Source: Chelonoidis abingdonii (lineage: Eukaryota; Chordata; Testudines; Testudinidae). Taken from it: 64,000 nt of DNA. This document shows positions 1 to 10,772 of the stretch, in pieces (within the stretch, counting starts at the first letter, position 1; each line of letters begins with the position of its first letter). The position numbers and the translations under genes were made by a program. Location: the NCBI RefSeq assembly GCF_003597395.2, contig NC_133773.1:128331871-128395870 (forward strand). The letters run 5' to 3'. A model generated the notes under the pieces. The model was not told the origin of the DNA. It worked only from the letters and a program-made list of their open reading frames with translations, and searched no databases.

Positions 1-89
1 AAAAATACAAATGTGTCACAGCACACTGTCACTGAAAAAAATTGCTTACTCATTTTTACCATATAATTATAAAATAAATCAACTGAAAT

Positions 90-1617
90 ATAAATATTAT
101 ATTTAAATTTCAGTGTGTTGTATAAACAAGTCATTGTCTGCATGAAATTTAAAAAGGGATCTAGAGGTGATCCTGGCAATCACAGACGGGTAAGTCTAAC
201 ATCAGTACCGGGCAAATTAGTTGAAACAATAGTAAAGAATAAAATTGTCAGACACATAGAAGAACATAAATTGTTGGGCAAAAGTCAACATGGTTTCTGT
301 AAAGGGAAATCATGTCTTACGACTTAAAGTTCTTGAGGTCAACAACGAGGGGATAAGGGAGCCAGGGACATAGGACGGTAGACCAGTAGATTTAACAGAA
401 AGCCTTTACAAGGCTCCTCACCAAACTCTTACGTAATAAGTTGTCAAGAGATAAAAGGAAGTCCTCATGGAAGGAGAACGTCGTTAAAAGAACAGGAACA
501 AAGGTAGGAATAATGTAAGACTCTCAAGAATAATAAGGGGTAACTATTGGATTTCGCCCGCTGAGTCAGCCTAGGAACCGAATCCTGTTCAACTTACTTC
601 AATGCCGGGAAAAGATAAAAAGTGAGTTAGGCAAAATTTGCAGAGATACGAAAACTGCCAAATAGTGTAAGACCAAACAATTATAAGAATCAAAAAGACT
701 CAAAAACTAAGTGAGGGCAAGCAGAAATGGCAAATGAAATGAATTGTGGATGAAAGTCAAGTAATGCATATGTGATAAAAAATAACCCCAACATACATAC
801 AATTGTATGTCTATTACTAAACCTACAAAATCAGGGCAAAAGAGTCGTTGATCTTTCATCGTGCTAGTCCTGAAGATGTCCATGCAGTGTGCAGAGGCAT
901 CAAAAAGCATACAGGATGGAGAGAAATCATTAAAAAGGATAGAGAATAAGACTGAGAATATATTAGCTCCTACAATAAATCCAGTGTACGCCAGCCGAAA
1001 AAGTAGAAAGCAGCGCGAATACTGTGTACAGATGCGGTATCCTCACCTCAAAAACGATATACTGGCACTAGAAAAGATTCAGAGAAGGGCAACTAAAATG
1101 ATTAGGGGTGTGGGTCCCATATGAGGAAAGATTAAAGAGGCTAGGCCTCTTCACCTTGGAAAAGAGGAGACTAAGGGGGATATGATAGAGGCATATAAAA
1201 TCATGAGTGATGTGGAGAAAGCAGATAAGGAAAAGTTATTTACTTGTTCCGTTAATATAAGAACTAGGGGCCACCAAAAATAAAAGGAAGTTCTTCACAC
1301 AGCACACTATCAACCTGGGAATTCCTTGCCTAAGGAGGTGGTGAAGGCTAGGATAATAACAGCATTTAAAAGAGAAGTGGATAAATTCATGGAGGTTAAG
1401 TCCATTAATGGCTCTTAGCCAGGATGGGTAAGGAATGGTGTCCCTAGCCTCCATTTGTCAGAGGGTGGTGATGGACGGCAGGAGAGAGATCACTTGATCA
1501 TTACCTGTTAGGTTCACTCCCTCTGGGGCACCTGGCATTGGCCACTGTCAGTAGACAGGATAGTGGGCTAGAAGGACGTTTGGTCTGACCCAGTATGGCC
1601 GTTCTTTTGTTCTTATG
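90..1617 (+). mobile_element. CR1 LINE fragment, decayed reverse-transcriptase region to 3' end
   Basis: A short frame at 115-327 reads FKKGSRGDPGN and LTSVPGKLVE, then QHGFCKGKSCLT, as in CR1 reverse transcriptase. Further on, LEKIQRRATKMI and the reading GLFTLEKRRL match the CR1 C-terminal region. The copy ends near 1617 in gacccagtatggccgttctt, typical of CR1 3' ends. Many stops and frameshifts show it is dead. Bases 1-89 are AT-rich with nothing recognised. Confidence 0.85.
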
Positions 1618-2079
1618 GTATGCAGCCTGTGGTAAAACTAGGCAAATATCTAGATGAGTTGATGTGCCCCCTGGAAGACCTCTGAGCAGGGCTGCCCAGA
1701 GTGGGGGGCAAGTGGGGCAATTTGCCCCAGGCCCCGGGCCACACAGGGGACCCCCACAAGATGGTTGGAGGCTCCCCTGCACTTCCGCCTTCCCCCATCC
1801 TCTGGCGCCTCAGCACGCCGTGTCCAGGAGCGGCCCTGGACAGAGCTAAACTGGCGTGGTTCGGGCGGGGCCTATGCTCCTACTACTTGGAGCTGCGTGG
1901 TAAGGGGCTGGGGCCTGAGCACCTCCTGCTCGGAGCTGCATGGTAAGGGGCCGGGGCTGCGAGCTCAGGTCTTGATGGAGCCAGGCCGCTGCAGCGCTGT
2001 CCAGGGGCCAGGGCAGCTTCTGGATGCAGCGTGTGCTGAGGCTCTGGGAGAGGGAGGAGGTGGGAGTAAGCAGCATGGT

Positions 2080-3070
2080 AAGCCCCTCTGAGCCGGACAC
2101 CCTCCCGACCCCCCCCTACAGCACTGACACCCCAGCACTGAGCCCGGCCCCTCTGAGCCGGACACCCTCCTGATGCCCCTGCAGCCCTGACCCCGCAGCA
2201 CTGAGACCAGCACCTCTGAGCCGGACACTCTCCTGACGCCTCTACAGCCCTGAACCCCAGCTCTTAGCCTGGCCCCTCTAAGCCGGACACCCTCCTGATG
2301 CCCCTACAGCCCTGACCCCCAGCACTGAGACCAGCACCTCTGAGCCGGACACCCTCCTGAACTCCCCTACAACCCTGACCCCCCCAGCACTGAGCCCGGC
2401 CCCTCTGAGCCGGACACTCTCCTGACGCCTCTACAGCCCTGACCCCCAGCTCTGAGCCTGGCCCCTCTGAGCCGGACACCCTCCTGACGCCCCTACAGCC
2501 CTGACCCCTAGCTCTGAGCCCGGCCCCTCTGAGCCGGATACCCTCCTGACCTTCCCCCAGGCCTGACCCCCAGCTCTGAGCCCAGCCCCTCTGAGCCAGA
2601 CACCCTCCTGACCCCCAGCTCTGAGCCCGACCCCTCTGAGCTGGACACCCTCCTGACCCCCCCTACAGCCCTGACCCCCCAACTCTGAGCCCAGCCCCTC
2701 TGAGCTGGACACTCTCCTGACCTTCCCCCAGGACTGACCCCCAGCTCTGAGCCCGGCCCCTCTGAGGCGGACGCCCTCCTGACCTTCCCCCCCAGCTCTG
2801 AGCCGGACCCCCTCCTAACCACCTCTACAGCCCTGACCCCCAGTTCTGAGATTAGCCCCTCTGAGCTGGGCAACCCCCAACCCCATCCCCTCAAAGCCGT
2901 GACCCCCAGCTCTGAGCCTAGCCCCTCTGAGCTGGGCACCCTCCTGACTCCCACCCCAGCCCTGACCCCCAGCTCTGAGCCCAGCCCTTCTGAGCTGGGC
3001 AACCCCGCCAACCCCATCCCCTCAAAGCCGTGACCCCCAGCTCTGAGCCCAGCCCCTCTGAGCTGGGCAC
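2080..3070. repeat. GC-rich minisatellite inside the hAT element
   Basis: About fifteen diverged copies of a roughly 60-bp unit built from tctgagccggacaccctcct, then acagccctgacccccag and ctctgagcccggcccc. Unit lengths vary and variants (ctgagctgggcac) cluster at the right end. The long open frames across it come from the absence of stops in the unit and are not genes. Confidence 0.9.
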
Positions 3071-3236
3071 CCCTTGACCAAGAGCCCAGCACCCCACCCA
3101 GCCCTGGGCAACAGCAGCACCATCCCCAGGCAGTGACAGCCCATTGGCACCAACCATCACCATCACCCAGCAACAGCCCATTATGTAATTGCAAATATAT
3201 ACATACCATTAATGCATTTAATGTTTTAAATGGTTT

Positions 3237-3425
3237 ATACTCCCAGTATAACGCAACCTGATATAACATGAATTCAGATATAATGCGGTAAAGGAGTGCT
3301 CCTTGAGGGGGGGAGGGACTGTGCACTCCAGTGGATCAAAGCACGTTTGATAGAATGCAGTTTCACCTATAATGCGGTAAGACTTTTTGGCTCCCCAGGA
3401 CAGCGTTATATCAGGGTCAAGGTGT
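3237..3425. mobile_element. Short Tigger/pogo-like inverted-repeat element nested in the hAT element
   Basis: The left part tactcccagtataacgc and the right part gcgttatatcagggtcaagg form imperfect inverted ends, with internal ataatgcggtaa repeated in the same orientation. Flanking TA bases fit a Tc1/mariner or pogo type. The class assignment comes from motif memory only. Confidence 0.5.
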
Positions 3426-3797
3426 ATTTTCAAATTATTAAAAATTAATTGTTGAATGTATTTCACTGGTTATTTTTTACATTTCCAAATACACACTATC
3501 ATATTGCAACTTATTTTTATGGAAGGGGCCCCTGAAATTGCTTTGCCCCAGGCCCCCTGAATCCTCTGGGCAGCCCTACCTCTGAGTCCCTCAGGGCTAT
3601 GTGTAACTCTGGCTGAGACCTGGACTAGCTGATTATGATGGCCCCCCTCTTAAGGTCTATGAAGAAGGAAGGGAAGAGGCTTTCCCTGAATAAGGTGTTG
3701 GCTATTTCAGTCATGACTCTCTTTCACAAGCCAGAAGGGTCATGGGTTGGATTCACAGGTCTTGGGTCGAGACCCCTTTAGTTTTCAACAACTTACT

Positions 3798-4170
3798 TAC
3801 ATAAGACCGGTCATACTGGGTCAAACCAAAGGTCTATCTAGCCCAGTATCCTGTCTCCCACAGTGGCGAATGCCAGGTGCTTCAGATGGAATGAACAGAA
3901 CAGGTAATCATTAAGTGATTCATCCCCTGTTGTCCATTCCCAGCTTCTGGCAAACAAAAGCTAGGGACACCATCCCTGTCCATCCTGGCTAATAGCCATT
4001 GATGGACCTATCCTCCATGAATTTATCTAGTTCTTTTTTGAACCCTGTTATAGGCTTGGCCTTCATAACATCTTCTGGCAAAGAGTTCCACAGGTTGACT
4101 GTGCGTTGTGTGAAGAAATACTTCCTTTTGTTTGTATTAAATCTGTTGCCTATTAATACGTGTAATATTT
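3798..4170 (-). mobile_element. CR1 LINE 3' end fragment
   Basis: Read on the plus strand, ttacataagaccggtcatac, gggtcaaaccaaaggtc and tagcccagtatcctgtctcc are the reverse complement of CR1 3' ends and 3' UTR, continuing through ggacctatcctccatgaatt to atctgttgcctattaatac. The bases from 3587 to 3797 hold nothing recognised. Confidence 0.85.
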
Positions 4171-5017
4171 TTGTGATATCTATGTGTGCCTCTGTTTCTC
4201 TCTGTACTTTGCATTGCTACCACTAGGAGCAAAATGGTTAAAAAGCTGCTCTTAAGGTTCAGCAGGAGGCATGTGGTATTGTCAAGTAGTTGGTGGAATG
4301 AATGGGCTGGAAAAAGATTGGCTGAAACCCAGGCATATCAATGGAGGATCCACCAAGACAATTCGAGACACAAAGACCAAACAGCTGACAAGTATCCATG
4401 GGAATCTCCAGCAGGTGGAAGATGTGCTCTCAGCAGGGATTGATTGGGGAGGGGGTGGCTGGTGGAAGAGATTCAGCAGCTCTCGCCTGGAACTAAGGAA
4501 AAAGGGATATAACCAGGGATAGCTGTGATGTCTTCGATGACAGCATGGCTCAAGGGAGCTCTGGCCTGTAGCTGGCCAAGCTGAACTGTCTTAATTTTTG
4601 CCTCTCTTAGATTAGCAAAGGACTTTCACAATCTGTGCACCAGGTGACTAATAAATTGTGACCTTGTTTTGGAAAGGCTGCCTGGAGTCACTGAGATCAT
4701 TGTGTCCTGAAGGTGTCCTCCTCAGCCTCATGGCTAAAAGGGGTGAAAACATTCTCTTGCCTGGTTCTTCTTTGAGTGATGATCCCTAATGTATGCCACT
4801 AAGGGTTATGAGTATGTGCCATGAGCCCAGAGCCAGAGCTTTTGGGAAGTGGTATCACTTGCCGAGCCGTGCATGTGCCCCTGTATTGCATCATGGTTTC
4901 ACCCGAGATAAAGGGTGGGACGGACCAATCTTGTCTCCAGTTCCTTTTCACCGCCTCATGGTCCAAATCGTTATTGTGCCTTCTGATGCCAGTTTTATCA
5001 TCTGCTCAGTCTCAAGC
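4171..5017. other. Intergenic stretch, nothing recognised
   Basis: Short chance reading frames only. No similarity to a gene, tandem repeat or mobile-element end that I could support. Confidence 0.6.
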
Positions 5018-5309
5018 CTGGTCTACAATACAGGTCTAAGTCAACTTAAGTTACGCAACTCCAGCTATGTGAATAATGTAACTGGAGTTGATATAACTTA
5101 AGTCAACTTATTGCGGCAGCTACACTGTGCTGGGTCGAAAGGAGACATTTTCCCGTTGACTCACGGCTCCCTTCTTGTTCCAGGGAAGTCCTGGAGTCCA
5201 CAGGAGAGCAATCTGTGCTCAATTTAGCAGGTCTTCACTAGACCCACTAAATCGATCCCCAATGGACTGATCACCGCAGTGTTGATCCCCAAGTGTAGAC
5301 GTATCCTTA
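5018..5309. mobile_element. MITE-like DNA element
   Basis: It starts ggtctacaatacaggtctaa and ends aagtgtagacgtatcc, so the outer ggtctac and gtagac parts are loosely inverted. Inside is a small palindrome around aactggagtt. Sequences of this type recur in turtle and bird genomes. No clear target duplication was found. Confidence 0.5.
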
Positions 5310-5894
5310 GATAGTATGTTCATTGGTGCAGAGTGACACTTACTCTTAGCTGACATGCCATATATATCGTACATCATGGCATTTCCTCAACGATGATGAT
5401 TGACCTTTTTATAGCCTGGGAAACTGAGTCTACGTAATGGTCACAGCAAGTGTCAGTGGGCGAATGCACTACAGTGGTGATAATGCACAGCAAAGAACAC
5501 CCTGAGAAGAATATTTTTTGGTGAGGCCCTGCTGCCAACAAACTCTCCCCAGCTTTGCCTTCTTAGGGGAACTTTATTCCCAGCATGTCTTTTGGGAGCT
5601 GGCACTGCTGGAGCCCTAAAATAGCATTTTTTTAGAAGCTGGCTGCTGCTGGCTGTAGCTTTCTGTCTTCCCACTGATTAAACCCTGGTGTGGTGCTTCC
5701 TGTTTTCCCTTTGGTCGTGTTATGGCACTAGCACCTTCTCAAGTGGCACCAGTGCTGAGTTCAAAAGGTCTTGCCTCCGTCTCCTATGCTCATGATGCTG
5801 GAACCATACCACACTCTTCCACTTACAGGAGTTACGTACTAAGCAAGGCCAGCCTAGACCATCATGCCCACATGTGAGGGTACGCCTAGCACTG

Positions 5895-6720
5895 GGCAGG
5901 GAAATGTTAGCGGGACAAGGAGGGTGAGGTAATATCTTTTATTAGCCCAACTTATGTTAGTGAGAGAGTAGAGCTCCTGAGCTACACAGAACTCTTCTTC
6001 AGGTGTGAGAAAGGTAGTCCGCGTGTCACAGTTAAATACAAGATCGACCAGCTCGTTTAGTATAAGGGCTTGGCTACACTAGAAATTCCAAAGCGGTGCT
6101 GCAGGAGCGCTTTGAAGTGCAAGTGTGGTCGTGGCGCCAGAACTGGGAGAGAGCTCTCCCAGCGCTGCAGATATTCCACCTCCCCGCTTCCAGCACTGGG
6201 GCACTGTTTACACTGGCGCTTTGCAGCACTGTAACTTGCTGCGCTTGGGGTGGGGGGCGGTTCACACCCCTGAGTGAGAAAGCTGCAGTGCTGTAAAGCG
6301 CCAGTGTAGCCAAGGCCTAAGTATTCTACAGGACCATTCAAGGTGATGTGCCTCGTTAACAGCCTTGTAGCCATAGGACAAAAAGCGGTGGTTAGTGGGT
6401 TACAGGATTGTTGTAAGAAACCATAATTTTTGAATGTCTAGGAAAGTTTTTAATTTAAGCTCCCAGGCTTTTGAAATTGTGCAGGTTTCCTTTGGGGAGG
6501 AGAACTGATAGGTCAGATCCAGTGATCGCTTTGTGAAAAGTATTCACCCACCGGTGACAGGGTGTGTTTTGTTTTATCATTTTCCTGTGCGAGTTCATTC
6601 GAGTGTAGTGAGGGTCTGGTTTTCCCCACATAGGTATTGGGGCATTTAGAACCAAAATGCCCACATTTTTCAGTATACTAGTTGCCTTTACCCCTGCAGC
6701 CTCCACTTCTTTGTCAAATC
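5895..6720 (-). mobile_element. Probable Penelope-like element relic (copy 1), split by a MITE
   Basis: The plus strand begins ggtgaggtaatatcttttat, then tacacagaactcttcttc, and is interrupted at 6067-6317 by a DNA element. On the minus strand, 6706-6455 has an open frame with MNSHRKMIK, VNTFHKAI and LSVLLPKGN, which resembles the C-terminal part of a GIY-YIG endonuclease as carried by Penelope-like retroelements. That class is an inference from pattern memory. The same repeat recurs at 7778-8330. It is dead, with several frame breaks. Confidence 0.45.
6067..6317. mobile_element. DNA element E1 of the 4-bp-duplication family
   Basis: Ends are ggcttggctacact and agtgtagccaaggcc (inverted); the interior has cagcgctgcag, gctttgcagcactg and aaagcgccagtgtag. 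It is flanked by TAAG at 6063-6066 and 6318-6321. The paralogous repeat copy near 8190 reads gcttaagtagttaac without an insert, which supports TAAG as the target. Confidence 0.8.
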
Positions 6721-7777
6721 CAACTTAGCTTTTCACGTAGCAGCAAATCTTAAAAGATTGTAAGGTTCTTTGAAAGCAGTAGCCATCTCAAGGCCTCCTT
6801 AGCATAGTTATCTTCATACAAAATGTATGTTCTGTTAATATGCTAGGGGGAATAGGATCTATGGAAAGTGAATAGTATTTGGGTTGAAAATCACTAGTAT
6901 TAGTGTAAGAGGAGGGTGTCCAGTTTCAGAGAGCTCAGGGGTACATCAGATAATATAAGTAACCAGGGCCAATATGTGCTGGCAATGTTCCTTGATTGTC
7001 TGAAGAACATAAGCGTTTTGAAAGTAAAACAAAGAGAAATATTGATCCTCGACTAAGAATCGGCAATATTGTAGGGAAATTAACAGTAAAATATTAAAAC
7101 CCAACTCCACAAAGTTAATATTGCTGCTAATGAAAGGTAAGTAAAGGAAGACTGACGACATAAAACCCAAGAGGGCAAGCACATATCACAACATTTCCCT
7201 ACTCAGGTTGGAAGTCTGGCCAGAGGGCTGAGTCTCCATGAGTTTTTCCCAGGCTTTCTGTCAGTGTCTAAAGGAATTTTTGTGTCGGTAAAGGTAGGCT
7301 TACTGCCAGTCCTCTTCCAGAAGGGGTATTTATTTTACAGACAGTAGTTACCTCAGGAATGCTCACTACTGGACCAACTTTTGTCAATAGTTGGGTTATA
7401 TACACTTTTAAACATTCCTTTTTGCTTCGTTTTGGTGGAGGGAGGGGAGAAATCAAGGGAAATTATTTCTGCTGGTGTTAGGTTGACAGCCTGCACGAAG
7501 TAGTCATCTCCCAAGCACAGGCGGCAGCACAGAAATCTTCCACAGCTAAGCAATGTGGGTTAACCCTGACCTGAGGGGAGCATCTTGGACAGACTATTTT
7601 ACACTTCATGCAACAGATTCAAGTCTTGGCTACAGCACAGTAAGTGTATAGGTGTATAGACAAACCACTGGTGTAAAAACCAACGTAAGTGAGCTGAGGA
7701 TCAGGAATTGCATCGGTTTCATCTCAGCCTCTGCAAGAGTTGTTCAATAATGAGTGCCAGTTGTCGTCATGCAGCAT
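6721..7777. other. Intergenic stretch, nothing recognised
   Basis: AT-rich, with only chance reading frames. No repeat or gene signature that I can support. Confidence 0.55.
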
Positions 7778-8330
7778 TGGTGTAGCCATGTTGCTCCTAG
7801 GTGATCAGAGACACAAGATGCATGAGGTGATATCTTTTATTGGACCAACTTCTGTCAGTGAGAGTGACAAACTTTGGAGCTTACAGAGAGCTCTTCTTCT
7901 GGGCTGAGAAACTAAGGGCTTGTCTACACTGGCAATTTACAGCACTGCAACTTTCTCTCAGGTGTGAAAAAACACCCCCCACCCCCTCCCAAGTTCTGTC
8001 AGTTTCAGCGCTGTAACATGCTAGTGTAGATAGTGCACCAGCGCTGGGAGCTAATCTCCTTGTAGAGGTGGTTTTTTTTAGAGCCCAGCGCTGCACCGCA
8101 ACCACACTAGCCACGTTGGTGCCAGTGAAGACATGCCCCAACTCAGAGTATCACTGCTAAGTAAAAGATTTGAAGAGATTCTTTAGTGCTTAAGTAGTTA
8201 ACACATATTTCAAGGGACCAGTCAAGGGGAAGTGGCCTGTTAACACCTCTCCAGTCAGATGGAGGAGAGGAAGGTGGAGGAAGCAATGGTTGTGATCATG
8301 GTTCTTTGTGATATACACCTATCTTCTGGG
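7778..8330 (-). mobile_element. Probable Penelope-like element relic (copy 2), split by a MITE
   Basis: It shares gaggtgatatcttttattgg, then gagagctcttcttct on the left and caagggaccagtcaagg with tggcctgttaacac on the right with copy 1 at 5895-6720. A DNA element of the same family as E1 sits at a different point of the repeat. No open frame is left. Confidence 0.45.
7916..8139. mobile_element. DNA element E2, same family as E1, more diverged
   Basis: Begins ggcttgtctacactggcaat and ends gccagtgaagacatgcccc; the interior has tacagcactgcaactttctc, gtgtgaaaaaacacc and agcccagcgctgcacc. The flanks aactaa and aactca suggest a target duplication, but its length is unclear because the edges have drifted. 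Confidence 0.65.
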
Positions 8331-9039
8331 AGTGGATTCAGAACCCCCTCCTCCCTTTCAAACTGGCCAGCAGCTGGTAACAGCTTCTAGTCCCTAGTAA
8401 CCTGGGTAGGATTCAAAGCTGCAGCAATCACTTGGGCAATGCCATAATATGCCTGGGAGCTCATGCCATCTCCACACTGGCAGATGGTCGAGGCAAAACT
8501 TGAGAGAGAAAGAAACAAGGATTTTGCAGAAATCTGCAACGATTCAGGGATGGACTTCAAGATGCTATTAGGGCTTCTTTTCAACCCTAACATCTAAGGC
8601 TAAAGCTGTAGCCTAGAATAGCAGAAGTTAGCACAACGTGTCCTGACAAATAGCTGAAATGTTTCAGGACACTCAGTTAAACACACATGGCTACACAGTC
8701 ATCAAGCATGTATAGTCTTGGTACCCTTTAGGCAAAGGTAGACACACCTGTAGGTTTGAGCTCTCTTTCCTACAGCTCCGATAAGCTGAGAAAAGGAAGC
8801 CCTGACAGTCTTCATGTTCTGCTGAAGACATTTACTAATTCACTCACCACAGAAGCTATGCTCAGCAAATGACTTGGGTTCGAAACAAAAAGCTTTGTTC
8901 AGATGCGACTGCAGCTCTGCCTGAGAATACACAGTCCTACTGGCAAGGAAGCAGGAATATAAAAATTAAGGATCAATTCTAATACCCTTAGTTCTAGTGC
9001 CTAACTCGTCCCACTGGAGTCAGCTGGGCCACTATCAGT
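8331..9039. other. Intergenic stretch, nothing recognised
   Basis: No gene or repeat signature supported; short chance reading frames only. Confidence 0.55.
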
Positions 9040-9275
9040 TAAGGCTTTGTTTGCATTACCACTTGTGTCAGTCAAGGGGTGTGAAAAAACACCCTCTGAC
9101 CAACATAACTTTCACTGACAAAAGTGTGGGTGTGAACAGCTCTATAGTGTCTCCCACCGCTATTGCTGCTTGTTGGGAGTGGTTTAATTATGCCAGCGGG
9201 AGAGAGCTCTCTCCCATCAGCCTAGAGCAGCTACATGGTACAGCTGTGCTGCTGTGAGGTCTGTAACTTAGACAT
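9040..9275. mobile_element. MITE-like DNA element
   Basis: Contains gtcaaggggtgtgaaaaaac, a gttgggagtggtttaattat block and gggagagagctctctccc, a near-perfect palindrome. These motifs recur together in turtle DNA elements related to E1-E5. Ends are poorly kept and no target duplication was seen. Confidence 0.5.
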
Positions 9276-10694
9276 ACAAGGCACTGCTCCATGTCATCAA
9301 AATCTGCCCCCAAAGCATGAAAAATAAGCCACTCTGCTATCAATACAGAATGCCAAAGTGTGTGTTCCCTGAAATGCAACAGAAAAGCTAAAAACCCAGA
9401 AATCACATTTCCTTTTTACCCATTGTGTTTGCAGCTAAGGCCTGTAATGTTTATCACTAGTTCTGCAGAGACTTATGGATGGGATGAACTTGACATGGTG
9501 TGGCCCTGTGTTCACTGGCTGGGCTCCCCACAGGATTTCCACTGACCGGCTAAAGTGCTAAAATTACAGCTGCCTGGTCTATGCTTGGAATGTAACGTAT
9601 GTTAAAAATACACCTTTTCCTTCGTGTACACATGGCCTGTAAATGAAGTTAAATACGGACACAAGGCTTTGGAGACCTAGTGCACCGTCGGTTTCGTTAG
9701 TTGCACAGCTGAACCCTAGGTGTTCTAGAGCTGTGATATTACAGTTAAAGTCCGGCCCACGAGTCTCATACATAGGTGGGCTGCTTTAAATCTCACTGGG
9801 GCAACTTAATGCAAAAACCTAACTCGCACCTCAACACAAAGCAAACCGCTAGGCCCACTCTGGCTCCCAGCCCTTCACGGGGGGCTGCAGGACTCGCTGT
9901 AGCAGGGCCTGATCCTGCAAGGTACTGAGGCCTTGATCTTTAAAGGCACCCTAACTCCCACTGAGATCAGTGGCAATTAGGCATCTAATACCTTTGAAGA
10001 CCTAGGTCTGACTGCCCTCACCTCTCACTCAATGGGAGCTGAGGCCACTCAGGACCTTGCATGAATACTTAAGTTTCATGAAAAAACTCAATACAAACCA
10101 CATCAACCCTGCAGTCCACATTAAAGCCAACTGCCATTACAATCAATGCAATTTTTGCCTTGGTAAGGAAAACAGGGTTGGGCCCATGACAACAATGACA
10201 AATCCAAATATTCTCCACTGACCAGACTGATATTTTCACTCACAGTGAAGAGTATCTTACACCACTGTAGCCTCACTGACCCAGTGGAGTAAATATTACT
10301 CATCTAGGGGAAATCCTGGCCCTACTGATGTTAATGGCAAAACTCTTGTTGACCTCAGTAAAGCTAGGATTTCACCAACCGTGTAAGGCTTTATCTCCAT
10401 CCAAAAGATGAACTGCCTTCCCACACGCCCTCCTCCACTGTAGATGAATTTACATTGCTGTAAAGGTGCTCATACCAGTACAGGAAGGGGAATAAACATT
10501 TTAGTAGTATAGGGTACCTGTATGCCATTATAGCTGCATGTAGACCAGAGCTTGTAGTGGAATAACTGATATTGGTAAAAATTGCTCCCCTAACCACAAT
10601 AGCAGTATCTGCACAAAATCTGGGTGGAGACTGGGCCTATAAATAAATATTACAATGCAGCACCATACAATCTCTCTTTACCATGACAATCACT
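9276..10694. other. Region downstream of FGFR3 with short palindromic repeats
   Basis: No gene found. About 9930-10010 has an imperfect palindrome (cctaactcccactgagatca). 10,307-10,383 holds another (next entry). 10,384-10,600 has a decayed DNA-element-like block with ccagtacaggaagggg and tgcatgtagacc. No exon of a neighbouring gene was found. Confidence 0.5.
10307..10383. repeat. Short dispersed palindrome, FGFR3 downstream copy
   Basis: gaaatcctggccctactgat on the left is the imperfect reverse complement of the right arm (cctcagtaaagctaggatttca), with aatggcaaaactcttgttga between. Related copies lie at about 36465, 60361 and 61570. Confidence 0.7.
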
Positions 10695-10715
10695 AAAGAC
10701 ACACTTGAAAACAGA

Positions 10716-10721
10716 TTTATT
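10716..10721 (-). terminator. Distal poly(A) signal AATAAA of FGFR3
   Basis: AATAAA on the minus strand, followed about 10-30 nt downstream by a G/T-rich stretch (AAGTGTGTCTTTAGTG), the expected order of signal, cleavage site and downstream element. Repeat-type sequence resumes just beyond it. Confidence 0.55.
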
Positions 10722-10766
10722 GTTGAACAGGCCCATTAAAACTGGAAAAACAAATTCAACAACTCA

Positions 10767-10772
10767 TTTATT
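10767..10772 (-). terminator. Second poly(A) signal AATAAA, 51 nt upstream of the distal one
   Basis: A second minus-strand AATAAA in the same terminal segment. It could give a slightly shorter 3' end; it could also be chance in AT-rich sequence. Confidence 0.4.

Larger units (their letters stand above)
1687..3578. mobile_element. Non-autonomous hAT-like DNA transposon with 8-bp target duplication
   Basis: The left end CAGGGCTGCCCAGAG is matched in reverse by CTCTGGGCAGCCCTA on the right; inside, both ends also have TTTGCCCCAGGCCCC. An exact 8-bp repeat, cctctgag, flanks the element at 1679-1686 and 3579-3586. CAGGG ends with an 8-bp duplication are diagnostic of hAT elements. The 1.9 kb body is GC-rich, holds a minisatellite and a smaller nested element, and shows no transposase reading frame. 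Confidence 0.85.

Noticed and set aside
2080..3070. Regular repeats that could suggest a CRISPR-like array
   Set aside because: Units are adjacent with no unique spacers, and the host is a vertebrate.
2508..3326. 272-codon open frame on the minus strand
   Set aside because: It is the translation of the GC-rich minisatellite inside the hAT element; the same peptide phrase repeats and the frame is open only because the unit lacks stops.
1..10694. Search for the neighbours expected from mammalian synteny (LETM1 downstream; TACC3 on the other side)
   Set aside because: No exon of either was recognised; the intergenic part seen here is filled with repeats.
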